From the NCBI GenBank assembly GCA_037957365.1, contig JARHVA010004089.1:95001-159000 (forward strand): DNA of 64,000 bases. The letters are read 5' to 3'. Positions 43,985 through 55,700 of this stretch are shown here, piece by piece. This stretch comes from Torreya grandis. Taxonomy: Eukaryota > Streptophyta > Pinopsida > Cupressales > Taxaceae. A model generated the notes under the pieces. That model was not told where the DNA came from, ran no database searches, and saw only the letters and a program-made list of their open reading frames with translations. Position numbers and translations under genes: made by a program. The stretch's first letter is position 1. Each line of letters starts with the position of its first letter.

Positions 43985-44290
43985 CTATAGTGACATTGAA
44001 TTTTATGAATAATTTCCTTAACAAATATCTTGTGTTGATGGATGTCGTTGTAAACATATACTAAAATGAGTATTGGTAATATCATCCTTAAGCATGCCTA
44101 GAATAAATGCCTTCTCTCTGTTCAACTACATCTTAGCTACTAGATCTGAATCATCTTGGTATTCCCCTTGATCAATAAGTGTGAAATTGAGACTACACAA
44201 GTAATCATCAATGTTCATCATAATTTTAATATCATCATCAATATCATCTTCTTCTATGGATATCTAATTTAGATTCTCTAAATTGACTAC
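43985..44290 (-). pseudogene. Orphan coding fragment, unassigned
   Basis: The minus-strand frame from 44,290 reads VVNLENLN, ISIEEDDIDDDIKIMMNIDD, YLCSLNFTLIDQGEYQDDSD, LVAKM-stop-LNREKAFILG and TNTHFSICLQRHPSTQDIC. It is acidic at the N-terminal side and coherent for about 95 codons. The CACTA insertion cuts one side and gypsy-2 the other. Possibly a piece of gypsy-3, whose protease lies across gypsy-2 at 51,850-52,260, but no domain confirms this. Confidence 0.4.
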
Positions 44291-44299
44291 TAAAGGAAG

Positions 44300-45629
44300 A
44301 TCTAGAATGATCTAGATTTAGGTTATCTAAGGTTAAATAGGATAAAGATAAATTAAGGTACAAGGGTGATAAACTATCTCTATAGTAGACAAATTAGATG
44401 TTAAACTAAGATATAACATATGTTGAATTCATTAAACTGAGAGAGGTTTTAAATAGTAAGTAAAACTATGCTAGTTATGTAAATGACAAAGAAGTAATAT
44501 ATTTAGCTTATTTTAATGCTAATATAGTATTGGATCTAGAACATGCAGGAAGAATATTGGAAGATAATTCTAGAATAGTCATCATATTCTAGATTTAGTG
44601 CCTCTAAAGTTGTAGACACTAGCATCAGCTTAGAATAGTTACATAAATGTTACTGTCTGAACTTGATGCAAGTGTTTTATACAGAATATTTACTAAAAAA
44701 ATATCTAACCACCTGGATGTTTTTGGGTTTATCTTCATCTTTGTTCTAGTGCATTGAGATTTAGGTCATGGATTATCACTCCTCATAAAAATTTTAAACC
44801 CTAGTTATTCATCTTTATAGTTACCTTAGGGGAAAATGGGTTAATGGGAACATGGTGTTGAACTAACCCCAAATACCCCTATGTCAATGAGAACTACCTA
44901 ATATCCAATACTCTAAAGATGGCCTCAGACTAATGTAGCTTTCTCTTACATGTTGACTTATGTGTGAATCATGTAATATGTGCAAAATAAAGTACAATAG
45001 TGACTTAGCTTATAACTTAGAAAATATAGCTCTTGGGTTGTTCCTTCAATAATTAAAACCTATGTGTTATCCCTATGATTGATGAAGAAATACAAAAAAA
45101 TAGGTAACCTTTATTCATTTGAGTACTTGATTGAATGCCTTTTTTAAGTTGACTGGTGAGTAGGTAAGAAATTTCTAAGTGAGGAATGAATTGGGATTGA
45201 TATTATATTTATATCAATCCCTTTGGAGAAATAACTTGCATTAAATCACTTAGGCCAAACATTAGGATATATTTTCATTTATAAATTATATCACTTTAGG
45301 GAATTGGACACTTACATCAAAAGAGGACACTTGCATCAATGAAGGTGTTTGTCCTAGATTCTAGTGTTTAGGGAACATGAAAGTAGGTATAGACTCAAAA
45401 CTTACAGAGGTTGAAGATAAATAGGTTTTAATCATTATGGGCAAGATAGAAGGTTTGGGTCACTAACATAAGACTGATCAGACCAAGAGATAGGCCAAAG
45501 GGCACATGATAGAACAAATGTGAGACTTATGAAAGTGGGAAAGGTCCAAAATTAAGAGGAACAACCAAGGTCTAAGTATGCCAAGTGTACAAGACTAAGG
45601 TTTTATATAATCCATAAATATCATCTACA
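44300..45629 (-). repeat. Gypsy-2 3' LTR (left)
   Basis: About 1.33 kb, parallel to 50,339-51,673 from 'gttatctaaggttaaat(a/g)gga' to 'aatatcatctaca'. The left boundary is uncertain by several tens of bases because the TGTTTAAACC start of the other copy is not visible here. Confidence 0.8.
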
Positions 45630-45640
45630 TTTCCCCATTT
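45630..45640 (-). other. Gypsy-2 polypurine tract
   Basis: Minus strand AAATGGGGAAA directly followed by TGTAGATGATATTTATGG, the start of the LTR. Confidence 0.7.
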
Positions 45641-47479
45641 AATATAGTAATGAAATTATTGGTTTAAAGGAAAAGAAATGTGAATCGAGGTATGTATAAC
45701 ACACCTTGCCTTTACATGAGCCCAACTTGAATGCTTTGCTAATGACTAACCTATAACCAAGATCATGTTATAGTATATAATAAGTGCATATAATATAAAA
45801 TTAAAAATATTAAAAATATTGAAATTGAAAGAGCAAGGTTTAGGAGTACACTTGTGTATCGGTGTAACTGCCTTGCCTATTGGCAAGTTGATTTGAAAGA
45901 TATATCATTATAAGGATCTAAAATTGAGATTATGATAAATATGTATAAATATGAAAAGTACATATATATAATGAGATAAAGAGAGAGATATATTAGAAGG
46001 CACATGCCCCCAACCTTGGATAAAAGGTGAGTTTCTACCCAATAGTTGAGATTGGCTCAACTGTGCAACCCAATAACCCTGTGAGTATGAGTGAAAAAAT
46101 TTAACTCATACTATCAAATTGGTAATTTTAAATGATATAATTAATTCCAACCTAAAAACTTGGTAAGATTGAGTGATTTAATCACCTCAACCATACCAAA
46201 AGTGAATCAACTACTACAGTAGATTGGCTCAATACAGTCCATAAAACTACATCATGGTGGGTGATGATAGTCCTTGAGAGTGTTTTTAAATCTAAAATTG
46301 ATTTGTATTTTTCAATATTAGGTTCACATTGCATAGCATATGCACTTTATATGTGTCTCATCCTGAAACTGTGTAAAACAATGGTATTAATATATAGAAT
46401 TATGCCACAACTATGAATCTGGTTTATATAATTATGTGTTTTGTCCAATTTATAATTATGTAAGTGTGGATAACATAATCATAAATCACACCCCTACTAT
46501 ATATGGATAAATATAAATATTGGAGTAAGTGACAATGTAGAGGACATGTTTACAAAACATGCCCCCATTGTAATCTAGAGATGTTAATTATTGAACAAGT
46601 GTGGATAACATGCTTTTGAAGCATGCCCCTAATAAATCTAAAAAATTATGAATGTGTGTAATCCATGCCTATATGACATGCTCCCATTGAATCTAAAAAT
46701 TTTTATAAGTGTCAAATATTGAATAAATTTGGAGAACATGCTTCCAAAGCATGACCCCACTAAATTTAGAAACTATGCCAAATGTGGATAGCATGCCTCT
46801 ATGACATGCCCCCATTGATATTCCCCCCATTTGAAGTGAGGGAAGAATATAAACTAGTAGTTACCTCACCTCAAAAGGATAAAATAATTATATAATCTAT
46901 GATTGTAACCATGTAGCATATAAATAACATGTCTAATTAAATATATCATTGAAGTGTGTAGAATAATGTGATCATATGAAGGCCTAATATGCATGATAAA
47001 GATCATGGAAACATATAGATAGTAATAGTACAAGATCAATAATAAAATCAAGCACAAACACAAGAACACTCAAAAGTAAGTCAACATACAATATTCTAAA
47101 GAGACTATAAATAAGGGGCATGTTCAAATGTTTTACAATCAAAGGGATGTGACTTAGTCAAATGCCCACAAAATCAAGGATGACATATTCAAATGTCCAT
47201 GAAATAAATAATGGATAATAGAGGTGGATTTCCTTAAAGACTTAGTGATATGAGTAGACAGAAGGTCTAACATATGAAATATGAATAGATCATGTATTTA
47301 TGTATGCTTGTATCACACTCAAGTAGAAGTGTGACACACATGTGTATGTAGGAGTAACTGATATGCCATCCATCAACATGGAACTAACACATATATGTCA
47401 AGGAGATAATAGAAATGTTTTATGCTAAAATTGTTTTTTTTAACGTTTTTTTATTTTTTTGGTATTTTAGAATATATGA
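45641..47479 (-). other. Gypsy-2 non-coding 3' half
   Basis: Repeated 'catgcccccattg...aatct(a/g)(a/g)a' units about 100-120 bp apart at 46,555-46,820. The region has counterparts at 23,450-25,600. No RT or integrase motif in any frame. Confidence 0.5.
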
Positions 47480-48460
47480 AGAGACTACCCTATGATCCCA
47501 ACCAAAGAATGGTCATATGTATCTCCCCACTTGAAATCTAGTGCAATAAATTTATTTTACTACCAAGGAACATGTGTAGGTTTAATATATTTCATTATAG
47601 TGTTTGTGATGCTTTTCATATGTATAAGAGAACTTTGTGGTCATGAAGGGATAATAGGGGTAGTAGGGGTTTTTGGAACCCATCTCTATTTGCTATGTAA
47701 TTTCTTTGGAATAGAAATAGTATAAACATGTTTAGGTTCTCTATATGTTTGAATATGAAATGTAATAGAAGATGTGGATTCATTTAAATCCAATGTATTT
47801 CACTAATGTAATGGTCTCTCAAGTATTGGCCATCTAATAAAGGGAATTTTTTGTTGCTTACCTTTTTATAGTGGATTAACCTTAGTAAGTTTGATAATTA
47901 TATGCTTGGGTATAAGCTTTTCTTGTTCAAGAGGATGCTCATATGGGATTCTAGAAATTGTAATTACCTGATTGGCATGAATGTATTTAACACACCCATG
48001 CACTATAGAATGTATAGATAAAAGTTTATGGATCCAAGGTATTACTAATAACATATAAAATATTCCCATGGAAGGCATATTTGGAAAGGTAGTAACCACA
48101 TGTGAGGGACCAACCTATAAAGGTAGGTCAATCTCGTGAAGGACCTTCTAGGATGTGTTATCGAATGATCTACCTAATCTAGTAGAAGGATGAAAATAAT
48201 GATGAGTATAACCCAAATGCACAAGTAATTTCATGGTGCAAAAATTTCCATTTGCACTATTATCAATCATAACATTGTGTATAGGTTGGTGATCAATAAA
48301 TGCTTGAATGAATAAAGAATAAATATTAGAGTCATCAGCCTTGATCTCAATATCATCAAAAGAAATAAAAGGTATCTAAACCATAGGAAGTATATATTGT
48401 GTATAAGTACCAATAGTCCCATATAATGGGTGCCCATAATGTGATAGAGGAGTATGTGCA
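47480..48460 (-). pseudogene. Gypsy-2 aspartic protease and downstream linker
   Basis: The minus frame reads MAYNAHTPLSHYGHPLYGTI, PFISFDDIEIKADDSNIYSL, then HNVMIDNSANGNFCTMKLLV and HLGYTHHYFHPSTRLGRSFD, then FPNMPSMGIFYMLLVIPWIH and CVKYIHANQVITISRIPYEH. This is a plant gypsy protease: active-site Asp in I-D-N-S (family usually D-G-G/A or D-S-G), the LGY helix and the LL(I/G)xPWIH end. The linker (WVPKTPTTPIIPS) follows to about 47,480, with C-to-T type stops. RT should be next but is absent. Confidence 0.8.
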
Positions 48461-48599
48461 TTATATGCCATTTTTAATTTTGGTTCCTTTTTAGAATGGT
48501 ATTGTAAAAGATTGTTAAATATTTTATATTTATAGTGATCACCAAGTTGTGAACTAGATTCCTAGGGAGGAGCATCAAATGTAATATTTTGGTCATCAA

Positions 48600-48740
48600 T
48601 GAGGTCCTGGATTTTATGCTTCAAGCTAAAATATATGTTCATAAAATATCCTAGTCCCTGATGACAATCACAATAAACATTCACATCATATCCTTTAGGT
48701 AGAGGTCTATTCATATCAACCTCTATAGTAAGAGGGAGAG
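48600..48740 (-). pseudogene. Gypsy-2 gag zinc-binding region
   Basis: NRPLPKGYDVNVYCDCHQGL, GYFMNIYFSLKHKIQDLIDD. The Cys/His cluster plus 'LKHKIQDLID' helix matches the post-capsid zinc region of plant gypsy gag, and parallels 9,631-9,716 of gypsy-1. Confidence 0.7.
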
Positions 48741-48846
48741 ATATAAGATAACACTCTATTAGCTATGGGAGTAATGAAGTGGGAGACTTATGTAAGTGTG
48801 TAAATTATTTATTTGGTGCATTAGATAAGACAAGTTTATTAGGCTA

Positions 48847-50204
48847 CTATAAAACTATGTTAACCATGCTTGTTTTTTCCTTTTTAGGCTCAAGAGGCTT
48901 TATCTTGTAATTTGGTTTCATTGTAAATTTGGCATTGGATGTAGATGTATCTAGTGTGTTTGCTACATAATTGAGTTTATCCAATGAAATAATATTTGTT
49001 TCATCATCTCGTATAACATGGAATGAGTCATCAAAATATTTTAAACTCTTAAAAATAATTGACTCGTGTAAAATAAAAATCAAACTTTGATTTAATATGT
49101 ATTTCAACTCCTTATGTACCATATGACTGGTCATTTTAGCCAACATTGTCTTGTACCTCAATACATATTCATTGATAGGTTAATTAATTCCTTGTTTGAT
49201 TTTAAAAATTTGAGCATAGAAAACCTTTTCAAAAATATTAATGTAAAAGTGTGTTAAAAATTGATTTGTAAGAGGTTTGAATGCTTTCACGGATTGGATA
49301 GATAAATCATATAACCAACTCAAGGCATAGTCCTTAAAGATTATTAGGAATAATTTGGTTAAAATTTTATAATTTGAATCATATTCAAGGCATGCTAGAT
49401 AAAAGGATAAAATATGTTGTTTAGGATCACCCTTTCCATCATAAAATGTGAATTTAGGTGCAACAAAACTAGTTGGCAAAGGGTGCAAAGATATCATGAC
49501 TGCAATAGGGTTATGTAACACATCTTAAGAATCAATAGCATGAGGATAATTTAAAGCATTTTGTTCAATGTTTGTAACCTTTTACCCAAGGTCTTTATAA
49601 CTTAAATGAGTGTTTTAATTGTAGGCACATTGGGATTCAGATTAGCAAGTTGATTAGTAACCAAAGGGGATGTAATCATGGTTTGAATAAGCATAAAGGC
49701 CATTATTTGATTTGAAACATTTGTTAGCCCCATGGTAGATGTAGCAATAGTAGTTTTAGGAAATAGACGTTGAGATACATATCTTTTACCCCCACTATAT
49801 GTATTAGGTTGTAATGTGTTTAAGGGGATTTATTGGTATATGAGGATGGCCCATAGTTATAATAACATGATCAATATATGGACATGTTTGGTCATCTATG
49901 TTTTTTGTTTAGTTTCTAAAATGGTTTTTAGGATTTCATAAATATCTTCAAGGTTTTGATGAATACACTCATGAAATAATGCAATTTATTGCACTTTATA
50001 ATGATCTATTTGTGTGTGTTCATTGGTTTCATTAGACTCATGATTTTCATTATCAGAATCTTCTTCTATGCTAACCTCATTATTATGTTTTTCATTCTTG
50101 ACATTGGTATCATCATGATCTATAGGATTATATTCCTCATTGGTTAGAGAAATTTTAGGTGGTGGTATGGGAATCTCCATGTGTTTAATAGGCACACCTC
50201 CCAA
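48847..50204 (-). pseudogene. gag: Gypsy-2 gag
   Basis: Minus strand, from about 50,204 (GGVPIKHMEIPIPPPKISL, then an acidic stretch) to the capsid domain at 49,521-49,180: FVAPKFTFYDGKGDPKQHIL, then FKDYALSWLYDLSIQSVKAF and LTNQFLTHFYIN. 'KFxxYDGKGDPxxHxxxF' and 'ALSWLYxL' are retrotransposon_gag landmarks. It continues at 49,161-48,847 with a Lys-rich tail. Two or more frameshifts and several stops. Confidence 0.82.
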
Positions 50205-50326
50205 TCTAGGGCTACGCCTAAGTTACAGGCAAAATAATATAAGCAAAAAATGAAAAAATACAACAATCAAAAACCCTGGATAACTAAAGACCCTCAGAAT
50301 TAAAAAAGTTTACATTCATATAAATT

Positions 50327-50338
50327 AGGTTCACCAAA
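50327..50338 (-). other. Gypsy-2 primer-binding-site-like motif
   Basis: Minus strand TTTGGTGAACCT immediately after the LTR end TTTAAACA. Same motif as at 445-454. Confidence 0.55.
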
Positions 50339-50347
50339 TGTTTAAAC

Positions 50348-50381
<34 letters not shown>

Positions 50382-51673
50382 GGCTATCTAGGGTTAAATG
50401 GGATAGAGATAAATTAATGTACAAGGGTGATGATTATACTATATTAGGCCAATTAGATGTTAAACTCAAATATAACATATGCTAAATTCTTTAAACTGAG
50501 ATAAGATAAAAATATTAATTACAATTGTGATAGATATGGAAATGATAAATAAATAATTTACTTATCTATTTATGATGTTAATGTAGTAATGGATATAGAA
50601 CAGGCAGGAAGTAGACTAGAAGATGATTCTATAACACCAAATTTTAGATTGAGTGCCTTTAGAGCTATAGACACTAACATTAGACTATGATGGTTGTGTC
50701 AATGTTATTACCTAAACTTAACACAAGTATCATGTGTATAATACCTAATATAAAAGGATGTACCCACTTGGATGATTATGGGTTTGTCTTCACCTTTACT
50801 CTAGTGCATTCAGATTTTGGTCATGGACTATCTCTCCTCATGAAATTATAAAACCTTAGTTCTTCATCTTCATAGTGACATTGGGGAAAAATAGGTTAGT
50901 GTGCATATGGTGTTTATTTGACCCCAAAGTCCCATTTTTTAATGATTTTTACCTATATATCCAATAATTTGAAGAGGGCCTCAAACCAATGTAGCTCTTC
51001 CCTATGTGTTGGCTTGTGTGGAATCAATCAATATGTACAAAAGTAATTACAATAGTGACCTAGCGTGTAACTTGGAAAATATATCTATTGGATTGTTTTT
51101 TTAGTACTTTAGACCTATGTATGTGTTTTCCCTATGACTAATATGGAAATAGGAGAAAGCAAGGAAGCTTTGCTCACTTGAGTGCTTGATTGAATTCCTT
51201 TTTTAAGTTGTCTGGTGATTAGGTATGAAGTTTATAGGTGAGGAATGATTAAGGGTTGATATTATATTTATATCAATCCCTTTGGAGAAGTGAGTCATAT
51301 TAAATTACTTAGGTTTATCATTATGATACGATTAGATTAATTTAGAGCACTAGATACTTATGTCAGAGTAGGAAACATGCATCAATGCGAGTGTATATCT
51401 TGGATGCTAGTGTCTAGGGAATAAGAAAGTAGGTGTAGACTCAGAACTTGTAGAGGTGGAAGATAAGCAAGTTTAAATATTCTAGGAAACATAGAAGGTC
51501 TGGGTCACCAACATAAGACTTATTAGACCAAGAGATAGGCCAAGGGGCACAAGATAAAGCAAATGTGAGACTATGAAAGTGGGAAAGGTCTCGAACTGAG
51601 AGAAATAACCAAGGTTTGAGTTTTCCAAGTGTACAAGATTGAGATGTTATTTAATCCATAAATATCATCTACA
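50339..51673 (-). repeat. Gypsy-2 5' LTR (right)
   Basis: 1335 bp. Plus-strand ends TGTTTAAACC and ATCTACA. It carries a (TA)n run at 50,350-50,379 that is missing from the other copies. Confidence 0.82.
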
Positions 51674-51849
51674 CTTTTCTTTTTGTATATCTCTTGTCTA
51701 TTGTTGGCTCGCTACACTTGTAATTGGCTCATGTACATTAATCTTTCTTAACCCACCAATTTCATAAGCATGTATCCATTGGATTGATATCATCTATGAT
51801 GGACATATAATAATACACTAATAAATATCTAATTTTAGATTATATTCAT

Positions 51850-52260
51850 TAGTAGAAGCTATTATTTTACAGTAAATAAATGGTTGATTATTTATAAGGC
51901 ATGTATATAAATGCCCCTTGTGTATAAAATTTATATTATTGATGCATAATATATGGTATATATTTTCTATTTAATTTATCCATGGTATACCTAGAAGTAA
52001 GTTATAATGCAAGTGATTAGACATTACATGATATATAGTAGATATAGTCTTAGGTCCCAATGTGATATTGAAATTAATGGAACCTAGAACCTGGTAAGGC
52101 ACATTTTCAAATCCTCTAATGTTATTATATTATTTTTTAATATAATCCTTATTGATACCCAATGTTTTTAAAAATGTGATGTTGCATATATTCAATTGTG
52201 ATCCATTATCTATGATAACTCTATTGATTCCCTTGTTTAATACTTTTAATTGAATAAATA
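51850..52260 (-). pseudogene. Gypsy-3 aspartic protease fragment
   Basis: The minus frame reads LLKVLNKGINRVIIDNGSQL, NICNITFLKTLGINKDYIKK, YQVLGSINFNITLGPKTIST and HYNLLLGIPWIN. The catalytic Asp is in I-D-N-G. The LGI helix and LLLGIPWI end are diagnostic of plant gypsy protease. It belongs to a different element from gypsy-2, which sits immediately to its left. Upstream (52,560-52,700) a Cys/His-containing patch may be a zinc knuckle, but it is unclear. Confidence 0.7.
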
Positions 52261-52760
52261 ATGGGAGATGTTGATATTGATTATGTAGATTGTCTCTTTA
52301 AAAATATATTATATCTTCAATATGATTCAATGTATTAAAAAAATGAAAATTAAGCATGTTCTACATCATTAGAAAAAGTTGTGTCATGCAAAGCTACAAT
52401 TGGATGTCTTTATAAACATGTAACCTCTTAAGTAATTCTAAAATGTAAATCCTATTTGAGGTATTTATAAGTTGATAAATGATATCATAACCCTTAGTTT
52501 AATTGGTTGGCACTACAAGTGGTGTTTGGGATGAGGAGGAATAACTTGATTTCCTTCATTTTATTACACATGATGGGCACCCTACCTATTTTATTTATGA
52601 CATGAACCACAAGAACCAATATAATATTGGGGAAAATATTGAGATCAAGATGGTAATTATCATGACCTTAAGGTCTAGGGGGGAGGCATTCAAGGAGTCA
52701 TTCATGCCCTGTGACATCTAGTGGTGATAAGAGACATTTGAATTCAATATTAAAATAATA

Positions 52761-55700
52761 TGATTTACTAAGGAGGGTAAACTATTTTTCATCATTTAAT
52801 TCAACCTTAGTTGTATTAGTTGTTAACTCACCAAACTGCACCCTTAGGAGAGGATTGTTCAGACTTCTCCAAGTTTGGGGTAATATGGGATTGGCTCAAG
52901 GCTATAGGTGACATGTGGATGGGTTAAACCTCTAGTCAATGGGGCTTGCTCCCTTGGTATATCAATTATGGCTCAAATCCTAAAAATACTAACTTGTTGT
53001 AGTGAAAAGAGATAGATAACTATATTAAATTAAAACTTGTACTACTAGAGGTGATGCACCAATATGATTTTTCCACTCTATTTGACCTCTAACAACACTA
53101 ATGAACATTACATGAACTAAACTACCTCTCCAAGGCTTCTAAGTAATAGTGTTTCACATAAAGGATATAATATATGATCATAACATGAGGGTAATGAAGG
53201 GAAGGTCTAATTCAAGACACTTACCAGTCAAACTTCCACTCTAATCTTAGCCACTAACACCTTCACACACCATGTGATCTGCATAGAATCATGTACTAGA
53301 AAATAAGTGAGGCAAATACCTATAAAGGGAGAGAAACCTACCAAATATTCAAATAAAATAAGCATAACACACTAAACCAATATCAAAGAAGCTAGAATAG
53401 TCCTTGTATTAGTTCAAGAGGTTTACAAGGTAAAAACTTAGGTAGAGTTTCCTCATACCCAGCCAAGGGATCAATATAATAGCCTTAGAGCCTAAATTTA
53501 TAGAACCATGAGAAGATGAGATAGGGATATTTGGATTATAAGTGTGTATAATATGTCTTGATTACCCTTATTCACTCTAATAATCAGTTATAACTTGTAT
53601 AATAGTCCATTCATCTCTCCATGCATTGCCTTCATGATTGGTGGTCTTCAATGAGCCTTCTGGGCATTGAGATGGAGTAGTGGAGGCTAATTCAGCCTTG
53701 GCTGACCCCATTCAAATCATTTTCATGATAATTTTGTTAAGCATACTCTCCTCATGACATTTACAATGGTGCATTATGCTCCAATTAGACTTCATAGATC
53801 ATTAAGTAGCCTCATTTCTCCTTGCATGTTAACTAAATAAAAAAAATTCCCCAATCTTCCATAATAGCCATGAAAAGTGTGATTTTTATCAACTTAATGA
53901 GGTAATTACATCATGTTATAACCCTATAACTACACGTTCAACATCCCTCTATTCCAATATGCATCTTCTCTTATGTGATCAAGTAGGCCTACTAGGCAAT
54001 TAAGCCTAATTTCTAAGTATTAGGTGCTTGGTTGACCATAAGACCTATATATAACCTCCAAAAATGGATAAATGAGTTTTAATAAGGTATAATAAATCAT
54101 TTCACTTCTTAAATTTTACCTTTCCAATAATGCACATCATGAAACTTTACTTATCTAGATGACTAAATCACCCTTCACTAGCACTTGTAGATTGGCCATT
54201 TTAGTGAACATCTACAGAAGCTTATCCAAGAATAATTGTGAGTATTTTATGTTTTTAATGGTGAAACATGTCTCATAATACCCTTTTACATGATCTTTAA
54301 CCCTTCATCAAGTTTTATACCCTAAAAACATCACTAAAGCCTACAAAATAGTGTTTTTGAGGGGTCCATACAACTATATGTATAACCTAATACCATGAAC
54401 AAGACCTCCTCATAGTGTATCATGTGATTTAGGTGATATTATAACTAATATAGGGCATTTTATTTCAAATTCCTTAGGTTTTCTTTTAGTGGGTCTATAT
54501 TAGGGTTTATACAAGGTTTTAGTGGCCTACCATCTTAATGATGGTTCATAAATTAAAAGCCTAAAACCCAAAAATTATGGTCATGGATGTTGAGCCCACA
54601 TACCCCTCAAAAATTATTGAACTTATCTTGGTCCCATGCAACTTGTATGGTGATATGTGAATGAATTTTGGTAGCCTTCAAGCTCTTACTAAGTAATCTG
54701 GGTGGGTTGACAATCTTAGGTATTATTCATAGAGTTAGGCTCTTAAATTCCACTCTTTATTCCATGTATATTAAGTGTATAAGTTTCCATAACTCCCCAT
54801 AATATCATTGTGTTTGAGTAAACCTACCATGTAAGATATGAGAATTAGAATTGGAAACTTGACCTAGTCGACTAGGGTAGTGCAATTCGAGAGAGGTGAT
54901 AAGACCAAAACTAACACTTTATTGCCTTAATTTATTTGAAAAACTATCCTTAATACCTAAAATATAATCAATCATCTATTTATGACCTCTTTTATATCAT
55001 GGAATTTAGAGATTGTCGCTAAGATTAAGGTGGGGTCTTGAGTGGTTAAGAATGGTTTCATATCTCATATGTTTAGACTAAGATATAAAAAGTTGATTCA
55101 TATGTAGGTGAATTGGTGACCTTAGTGTCATTATATCTCCATTTTTACATTTATTCCACCCTTTTAAAATTGCCTCCATCTTCCCAAACTACCATCTTAG
55201 TCCTTTTCTCTTGTATGTCTTTCTTGAGTGCCATTACTACCATGCCTAGTCTAAGTGTTTGACCAGTTGGTGTTAGAGACCTGAGTAGTCTCTTTTACCC
55301 TAATTTTTATGTATTTTTGACTCATTTTATATTATTTCATGACCTAGTAACATCTTTTTAATAGGACTTCCTTTAACCCTGCTCCATGCATTCTCTTACA
55401 TAGGGTTTATGAGAAACTAGGACTGTGTAGCCCTAATGCTTGGTTTGGTGTCATCTTTCCTAGCCTTGAGACTCTTATCACATTTAAAACCCTTATTTAA
55501 TCTTTCTAACTTCCCCTTAATGTGTTTTTTAACCTCAAACATCCACCAAAACATGTAGATGTCTTCAATTCATATGCACATGCTTGTTTAGGCCCATTTA
55601 GGCCTAATAACCCTATTTAAGCCATTAGGATCTTCCTATCTCAAGAATGTAACTATATAAATTAGAAACATTGATATAATTTTAGTAAATAATTGAGATA

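Larger units (their letters stand above)
44300..51673 (-). mobile_element. Gypsy-2: minus-strand Ty3/gypsy element with gag and protease but no pol core
   Basis: LTRs at about 44,300-45,629 (3') and 50,339-51,673 (5') flank a 4.7-kb internal region. A PPT (AAATGGGGAAA, minus strand) abuts the 3' LTR and TTTGGTGAACC abuts the 5' LTR. Coding spans about 50,204-47,480 and then ends. The remaining 1.85 kb (45,641-47,480) has no RT, RNase H or integrase. The element is thus non-autonomous. TSDs could not be matched because the left end is blurred. Confidence 0.8.

Noticed and set aside
47492..47725. Plus-strand hydrophobic frame resembling a small membrane protein
   Set aside because: It lies opposite the gypsy-2 protease-linker coding strand, so the hydrophobicity is a reading-frame artefact.
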